64,000 nucleotides of DNA from Elephas maximus indicus (taxonomy: Eukaryota; Chordata; Mammalia; Proboscidea; Elephantidae), in NCBI RefSeq assembly GCF_024166365.1, contig NC_064819.1, positions 151,038,293-151,102,292 on the forward strand, written 5' to 3'. Both the position numbers and the translations under genes were made by a program. Below are positions 56,641 through 64,000 of the stretch, one piece after another. Below the pieces are notes generated by a model. The model had not been told where the DNA came from. It made no database searches and saw nothing but the letters and a program-made list of their open reading frames with translations. Positions within the stretch are counted from its first letter, which is position 1, and every line of letters starts with the position of its first letter.

Positions 56641-56827
56641 ATAAAAAATTAATTTCCACCATGGTCCTATCAGTAAATGCAGAATAATGCATATAATGCC
56701 AGTTAGAAAACAGAGAAAGAAGATTTTGGTAAGGTATGGGAAAACTGAGAGAACCACTTGAAAGAGTAAACTGTACACTCCTGACACTTGAATGACCTAT
56801 CCATTTGACAGCTACTTAACAGTGCAA

Positions 56828-56986
56828 AACCAAAAAACTCATTGCCATCGAGTCAATTCAGACTCACAGTGACACCATCGGACTGAGTATAACTGCCCAA
56901 TAGGTTTCTAAGGAGCGGCTGGTGGATTCCAACTGCGGTCCTTTTGGACAGCCAAATTCTTAACCACTGCGCCACCAGGGCTCCCC
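56828..56986 (-). repeat. Afrotherian SINE
   Basis: Reverse copy: 'aaaccaaaaaactcattgcc', 'ggagcggctggtggattcca', ending 'actgcgccaccagggctccc'. Confidence 0.9.
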
Positions 56987-57871
56987 TAACAGCGCAGCCT
57001 ACAGGAATCAAGACATACTCGTACGTACACAAATGGCTTGAGACACATATATGCATGTGTGTGCACAAAATTTATGCACAAAATTTATACATAAAAATAC
57101 ACACAAAATGTCCTTTTCAGAAATGTTTGTTTTTTCTTTTTAAGAAAATCCAGGACTCTAAACTCAAATATACATTTAAAAATTTAATATGCATATAAAC
57201 TTCTGATATGAATATTTTTAGAAAAAACTTCACCAGTCTTTTCCCTTCTTAAAACAATTAAAACAAAAAACCCCTAATACTTGAAGGATCTTGGCATTTC
57301 GCAATTTGTAGTTAAAAACCGAACACTGAAAATCAATCAGCAATAACCAACAGAATAGGAAAGTCCTAATAAGCCCTTAATCTCTGTGTAAATGCCTGAT
57401 AGAAAACTGTAATTATTAATGTTTATCAGTTTTAGAAAATAATCACTTTTCTCTTCAAAAAATAAATTTAATACTATACACTTCTGAACTTACACAGTTT
57501 TAATTAGTTACCGTGAACCTTTTACTCTTAGAAAGTATGCATTTTGAAGATATCTTCCTTTTGAGGCTAGATCTAGACACAAACGGAATAAAACAGATAT
57601 TTTAAATTTGGGTTTGATAATAAAACAGTGTTTTTCAGAATGGAAACACAATTTTTCTTTTAATGCAAAAACCAGCTGTATTTCCATTATAAACTAAATG
57701 TCTTAAACTTCTTTAAAGGAATATTAACCTTTTTTTTTCACTATATCTACATATGAGGATTGGCAAAAAGCATGATCTTTTAATTCAAAATTAATTAATT
57801 AATATAATTATAGGCAGTTCTGGGGATGGCCTGTCCAAATGTAAAGAAGTAAGTGTGATGCCCTTCTATCT

Positions 57872-58829
57872 CAATCTTAATTGTGCTCATGTGGAACCAA
57901 GAGACAGTCATTTGAGCAGAACCAGGAGATACTGCAAGGCTTAAAATCAGGAAAAGCATGCGTAAGGGATGTATCCTTTCACCATATTCAGTCTGTATGC
58001 TGAGCAAATAATCCAAGAAACTGGACTATATGAAGAAGAATTCAGCATCAGTACTGGAGGAAGACTTGTACAACCTGTGTTATGTAGATGACACAACCTT
58101 GCTTGCTAAAACTGAAGAGGACTTGAAGCACTTACTGATGAAGGTTAAAGACTACAGCCTTCAGTATGGATTACACCTCAACATAAAGAAAACAAAAATC
58201 CTCACAACTGGACCAATAAGCAACATCATGATTAAAGATTTCATTTTATTGGATCCACAATCAATGCGCACGGAACCAGCAGTTAAGAAATTAAATGACA
58301 TATTGCATTGGGCAAATCTGCTGCAAAAGACCTCATTAGAGAGTGTTAAAAAGCAAAGATGTCACTTTGTGGACTAAGGTGCGTTTAACCCAAGCCAAGG
58401 TATTTTCAATTGCCTCATATGCATGAGAAAGCTGGACAATGAATATGGAAGAACATTGAAGAATAGATGCATCTGTATTATGGTGCTGGCAAAGAATACT
58501 GAACATACCATGGATTACCAGAAGAATGAACAAATCTGTCTTGGGAGAAGTATATCCAGAATGCTCCTTAGAAGCAAGGAAATGAGATTGCATCTCACAT
58601 ACTTTGGACATGTTATCAGGAGGGATCAGTTCCTGGAGAAGGACATCATGCTTGGTAGAGAGTCAGCGAAAAAGAGGAAGACCCTCAAAGAGATGGACTG
58701 ACAGAGTGGCTGCAACCATGGGCTCAAATATAGCGAGGGTTGTGAGGATGGCACAGGACGAGGCAGTGTTTCCTTCTGTTGTACACAGGGTCGCTATGAG
58801 TCGGAACTGACTTGGCAGCACCTAACAAC
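57872..58829 (+). mobile_element. RTE (BovB-like) LINE, 3' third
   Basis: Starts at 'cttaattgtgctcatgtgg' and ends 'cacctaacaacaact'. It preserves the reverse transcriptase catalytic region NLCYVDDTTLLAKTEEDLKH with [20 protein letters not shown] in one frame (58030-58377), then frameshifts into the C-terminal part (58423-58701). Antisense to RARS2. Confidence 0.9.
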
Positions 58830-59171
58830 AACTCTCAATCCTTAAATTCGATTCTAAATTCTTGCCACATAGGGACAAGTTTAACACCTTGGTGCCGAAC
58901 TCTAACCCCACACTTATTCTTAACAATACTAAGAGTCACTGCTAAATATGGTTAGCCTAACTCAGACACTACACTCCTCTACCTTAAAATGCATTTAATT
59001 TTTATCTGTTTAGAAAAGAACATTTAATAAATTGGTGGTTAGAATTTAAACAAACAAACTCATTTTTTCCTGCCTTGATCGGTAATGTCTTAAAGAACTG
59101 CTGGCTAAGACACAGTCCTATCGTTAAATGAAATTCAAACAATTTCGTATGATTAAAATTTAACATATCAA

Positions 59172-59493
59172 TACAAGTTGTCCCTGACTTACCACAGGGT
59201 TCCATTCCAATAACTCTGTCTGTTGTAAGTTGGTTCTGATGTAAGTCCAATACCTCATTTTTTTTTAAGCCTTCATTATTACTGCCTTTTATTATCACTA
59301 TCTCTATATATCATAACATTGAACATCTGTGTGTGAACATGTGAGAATGATAACATCAGCAAATTACACACTGTAACACTGTATGTAGTACATATTACTA
59401 ATGATAAGGTGTACCAAAAAAACCCCAAAAAACCAGATGGTCCTAAGTGTGGTTCATTGTAACTTGAAAACATCATTGGTCAGGGACCACGTG
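59172..59493. repeat. Tigger/mariner-type MITE
   Basis: The left end 'acaagttgtccctgac' and right end 'gtcagggaccacgtg' form an inverted pair around GTCCCTGAC. The internal phrase 'gtaagttggttctgatgtaa' 'gtccaatacctcatttttt' is typical of a widespread mammalian Tc1/mariner-derived MITE. About 320 bp. Confidence 0.6.
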
Positions 59494-60996
59494 TTCTTGA
59501 AACAGTTAACAGTAAGAAGAAACCTTACTAGTAAAAAAATAACTCACTTAAACTAATTTCTCCTAATAATTATTAACAGCGTATAAACAATATTTTACCA
59601 TCCATTCATCGTCTTTTAATTTTGGGAATCTGCTACCTTTATGCTCCCTGGTATCTTACATCTTTATCCAAGGGTGATAATTAATGTCTTGTAGATCACC
59701 ATGCACTAATGCTTAATAAATGCAACATTTCTCATGAGTATTTTTTTGGACATTTCCATGTGGTGGGATAATTATCACGCTATCAGCTTTGGCCTTGTTA
59801 GGTATTTCTATCTTCATACTAGGGACAGGACAAAGAAGACAATAACACATTGTTGGGTTGTCCCAGACAAGTAGGAGTAGGGGAGAAAGGCAAGCAGCTT
59901 TAGGGAAGGCAGTCAGGCATCAAGATGGAGGGAAGAAGGTGCCAGGCTGCAGGAAAGGAGAACTGCCTAGATGGGGGAGGGGATGGGAAACACTCCCAGG
60001 AGTAGCAGAAACTGGGCAGCCCTTGGGGTGGTGGCAAGCCCTCAACAGGAAGTGCTTCACTGTGTTTATACAGGGAGGCTGGCCTCTGGCCTGTGGAGCG
60101 GGGTGCAGCAAGAACTTCTCCAGGCAAAGCTTGTGACACAGCAGAGCTGCTAGCCTTCAAAGCCTCACGTGAGCTTGGTACTGGGCATATCATTCCTGAC
60201 CAGTGTGGACTGAAGACAGAAGTCTTCTATGACCATTTTGGGATGCACAAAAGAGCCTGCGGAACTATGTGAGATTTGGAGGTGGGAAGTCCCTAATAAT
60301 GACTTATTGACTCTTATCACTCTCAAAAGTCATAGCTTGGGACAGATTTAATTAGATTTATACTTAGACTTAAAATTCAAAAGTTATTTCTTGCATATAA
60401 ATATTATTAAGAACTAAAATTCATACCAACTGTAACAGGAACTTTCCCTGAAAAAATTAAAATTTCTAACTGCACAGATATTCCTACGTATATCTAGAAT
60501 CAATTTGTCTTGAATTATTTGCTTAACTTTGTGAAATTGTTTGACAATCTAAAGTCAGGAAAAAATGTCTCAATGGGTAGAAATAACAAAACTGTGGGGG
60601 TCATTTTGAACTTAAGGAAATATACTATTTGTATTAATAGATCATGTGCCAGTACTAGGGTACAGGGCTAATGTGTACTCTTATTGGCACGATATTTATC
60701 TCTTGTGAGAGGTTACCATTCTGTTTCAGAAGAATTTCTATGGTTATCAAATCCATGTTAATAAGCAACATGCAAGGAGTCAAGTTTTAAACCTTTTATA
60801 TATATATTAAAAAAAAAACCCAAAACAAAAAACCAGGCTATATATTCTCAAAGATACTACACTAGATGTTATAGTTGTTCATATCCAGGAAGAACCCTGA
60901 GAAATTACTTGTAAAAAATACTAAAACAGATAAAACTAAAAGATGACATCCACACACCCATGATTTAGATTTAACTGTTAATATCTTACATTTAAA

Positions 60997-62240
60997 CAAT
61001 TTTGCAGAAGATAATTAAAAAACAACTGCAGCCATAAATTGACAGGGAATTGCCAGATGTTCTGGCTGGATTCAGAAGATGATGTGAAACGAGGGATATC
61101 ACTGCTGATGTCAGATGAATCTTGGCCGAAAACAGAGAGTACCAGAAAGATGTTTACCTGTGTTTTATTGCCAAAGGCATTCGATTATGTGGATCATAAT
61201 AAATTATGGGTAACACCGGGAAGAACGGTAATTTCAGAATACTTCATTGTGCTCATGTGGAACCCCTACATGAATCAATAGGCAGTTGTTGGAAGAGAAC
61301 GGGGGATACTGTATGGTTCAAAATTAGAAAAGGTGTGTGTCAGGGTTGTATCCTTTCACCATACTTATTCAGTCTAATGTGCTGAACAAATAATCCCAGA
61401 AGCTGGACTATATGAAGAACATGGCATCAAGGTTAGAGGAAGACTTGTTAACAACCTACAACATACAGTTGACACAACCCTGTTTGCTAAAAATGAAGAC
61501 AACTTGAAGCACCTACTGATGAAAGTCAAAGACCATAGCCTTAAGTATGGATTACACCTGAATGTGAAAAAAACAAAAATTCTCACAACTGCACTGATAA
61601 AGGATATCATGATAAATAAAAAGAAATTGAAGTTGTCAATGATTTCATTCTACTTGGATGAACAATCATATCCATGGAAGCAGAAGTCAAGAAATCAAAC
61701 GATGCACTGCATTGGACAAATCTACTGTAAAAGACCTCTTCAAAGTTTTAAAAAGGAAAGATGTCACTTTGATGACTAAGGTGGTCCTGACCCAAGCCAT
61801 GGTCTTTTCAGTTGCCTCACATGCATCAGAAAACTAGACAAGGAAAAAGGAAAACAATAATTATTGATGCATTCAAACTGTGGTGTTGGCGGTTGGCAAA
61901 GAATGTTGAATATACTGTGGACTGCCAGAAGAATGAACAGATTAATCTTAAAAGAAATAAAAACAGACTGCTCCTTAGAAGTGAGGATGGTGAGACTTTG
62001 GTTTGCTTACTTTGGATACATCGTCAAAAAGGCCAATCACTAGAAAAGGACATCATATTTGGTAAAGCACCGGGCCAGCAAAAATGAGGAAAACCCTCAA
62101 TAAGATGGAATGACACAACAGCCGCAACAATGGATTCAGACATAGCAACAATCATAAAGGTGGTGCCAGACTGGGCAACTTTCATTCTGCTATACATAAG
62201 ATTGCCAGGAGTCAGTGCTGACTCAATGGCAACTAACAAC
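60997..62240 (+). mobile_element. RTE (BovB-like) LINE, 3' 40 percent
   Basis: Begins 'ttttgcagaagataattaaa' and closes 'ggcaactaacaac'. Fragments of the reverse transcriptase are visible (KAFDYVDHNKLW; LKYGLHLNVKKTKILTTALI), but the catalytic YxDD is degraded ('catacagttgacacaacc'). Diverged and inactive. Confidence 0.9.
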
Positions 62241-62439
62241 ATTCTGCCATAAGAAATTTTCAGTATACTTGGAAAGGCTTTTTGGTAAGTGTTCCAAAGC
62301 TTATTACAAATATTTTCCATGAATCACTAGTGTGAATTCTAAATAGGAAATACATTAGTTACTTAACCCATCAGCCAATACAAGGGAGAGGGAATTATTA
62401 ACAACTGTTTTCCACAAGCGGCCATCTAAGATGCCTCCA

Positions 62440-63077
62440 TTGGTCTCAATCTACTTGGAGCAAAGGAGAATGAAGAACATGAAAGACACAAGGAAAATAA
62501 GAGCTAAAGAGACAGAAAGGGCCACATAAACCAGAGACTCCATCAGCCTGAGACCAGAAGAACTAGATGGTGTCCAAATATCACCAATGACCGCCCTGAC
62601 AGGGAACTCAACACAGAATCCCTGATGGAGCAGGAGAAAAGTGGGATGTAGAACTCGAATTCTAGTAAAAAGACCAGACTTGATGATCTGACTGAGACTG
62701 GAGGGACCCCAGAGGACACGGCCTCTGGACTCTCTGTTGGCCCCAAACTGAAACATTCCTGAAGCCAATTCTTCAGACAAACATTAGACTGGACTATAAG
62801 ACATAAAATGATACTGGTGAGGAGTGTGCTTCTTAGCTCAAGTAGACACATGAGACTATGTGGGCAGCTCCTGTCTGGAGGTGAGATGAGAAGGCAGAGG
62901 GGGACAGAAGCTGGTTGAATGGACATAGAAAACAAAGGGTGGAGAGGGGAAGTGTGTTGTCACATTATAGGGAGAGCAACTAGGGTCACATAACAATGTG
63001 TGTATAAGTTTTCGTATGAGAAACTGACATGAATTGCAAACTTTCACTTAAAGCACAATAAAACAAAAGAGGGGGGG
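62440..63077 (+). mobile_element. L1 3' UTR fragment, sense
   Basis: Complementary to 14858-15480 of the L1 nested in Tigger1: 'tggtctcaatctacttggag', 'aatgaagaacatgaaagaca', 'gatgagaaggcagaggggga', and the end 'cacttaaagcacaataaaac'. It begins with the 3' UTR only, so it is a short truncated insertion. Confidence 0.85.
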
Positions 63078-63579
63078 AAACCATTTTCCTGTTTTGTGAC
63101 AGGAGCAAATAAATAAATTAAAACAATTAAGGAAAAGGTTTCAGATGTCAGTCAACGGAAGTCCTAAGTCCATGCACAACACAGCCAGCTGCCACAGGAA
63201 AAGACTGTAGAAAAAGTGAAAACTAGTCGCAAAGCATATGCAGCAAAGCAGAAACACAGTAGAGAAATGAGTGTGGGTGCTAAATATTTTTATTACAGAA
63301 ACAAAATGCTAAACTATCATATAGTTTAATTTCTAATCTGGCAGAATAACTGAAACTTGGGGTACCATTTAGAGGAAGGTACTAGGCACACAAAATACAC
63401 AATTGGATGGCCTACACCAAATTCAAAACAAGGACGCCAGAGGTTGAAACTACAAAAACACAACTCTAGTTGTGTCTCTGGTACAGCAATTTGGGAATGA
63501 AAGAAAAAAATGCTACGTAAGTAATTGCAGCAAACAGAAAAGAATGGTTCAGAAAGGCACTTTGTCGTGCCAGCGGGGG

Positions 63580-63690
63580 GCAGTGCAGTGCAGAGCACAC
63601 AGCACTCTGGGGCCAGCCTGCTGGTGTTGGAATCCTAGGTCTGGCCCTTAGGTTTTTCATCAGTAAACTGAGTCAATAAAGCAAGTCAGA
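63580..63690 (+). repeat. MIR SINE relic
   Basis: 'agcactctggggccagcctg', 'ggaatcctaggtctggccct' and 'tcatcagtaaactgagtcaa' keep the MIR order. Confidence 0.55.
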
Positions 63691-64000
63691 TTCTGATAAA
63701 GTCAATTATCGTACTACTGCCTCCCCTGGGGCTATACAACAGGTTTTACATTCCACAACTTGAATGAAAAATAAAGGGGCAAAAGAGAACCACGGGATTA
63801 AACTCATTGCAACATCAAACATGTGCAAGGCCCCGCGTTTGGGACTGAGGATAAAAGATCAAGAAGACACGGTCCTTGCTTTCAACGAACTTACAACTAC
63901 AATCTGATAAAAAAAACAGGGGTTTGAACAAAGCCAATTACAGAGATTTTCACAAATAAGAAAGGTAAATACAAACTGCTCTAAAGTTTTTGTTTCCCAT

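Larger units (their letters stand above)
54793..64000 (-). other. RARS2: RARS2 intron 8 (continues past the window)
   Basis: No match to the preceding RARS2 sequence (the ...QSNPLQHLFE exon of human) was found by eye, so this whole 9.2 kb is read as one intron. It carries an LTR relic, a SINE, two RTE copies, a MITE-like element, an L1 3' UTR and MIR traces. Unassigned stretches: 54793-56050, 56987-57871, 58830-59171, 59494-60996 (see findings for 59830-60290), 63078-63579. Confidence 0.7.

Noticed and set aside
58030-58377. Clean 115-residue frame with YVDD as an active reverse transcriptase
   Set aside because: The frame ends abruptly and the RTE copy lacks its 5' two thirds; the rest is frameshifted.

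Overview
This is vertebrate nuclear DNA, almost certainly from a paenungulate afrothere, most likely an elephant. It is AT-rich, with long introns and exons bounded by GT/AG. It carries many copies of the afrotherian tRNA-type SINE, several BovB/RTE-like LINEs and a lineage-type L1. The species call rests on remembered repeat families and was not checked by a search.

Two convergent protein-coding genes fill the window. SLC35A1 (Golgi CMP-sialic acid transporter) is on the plus strand: the start codon at 71 lies in a CpG-rich promoter region, eight coding exons run to a stop at 36291-36293, and a poly(A) signal lies at 37036. It is intact and encodes 336 residues, one fewer than the human protein as I recall it. 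RARS2 (mitochondrial arginyl-tRNA synthetase) is on the minus strand: its last twelve coding exons (exons 9-20 by human numbering) lie between 54792 and the stop at 39198-39200, all in frame, giving 374 residues. Its first eight exons were not found and presumably lie beyond 64000. The tail-to-tail order SLC35A1 > < RARS2 matches human 6q15 from memory.

The rest is intron and intergenic sequence built from repeats: about twenty SINE copies, five plus-strand RTE copies (one nearly full length, one an internally deleted 5'-3' fusion) and one short minus-strand fragment, a three-level nest (L1 inside a Tigger1 transposon inside an older L1M), an 82-bp minisatellite split by a SINE, and MIR, L2, L3/CR1, hAT and LTR remnants.

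I see no operon, CRISPR array or undescribed system. The most unusual items are a partial copy of RARS2 exon 13 abutting the 3' end of an RTE insertion, a perfect 158-bp tandem duplication inside the young L1, and the minimal RTE deletion derivative. Repeat boundaries are estimates by eye, good to about 5-20 bases; exon boundaries were derived from reading frame and splice sites.
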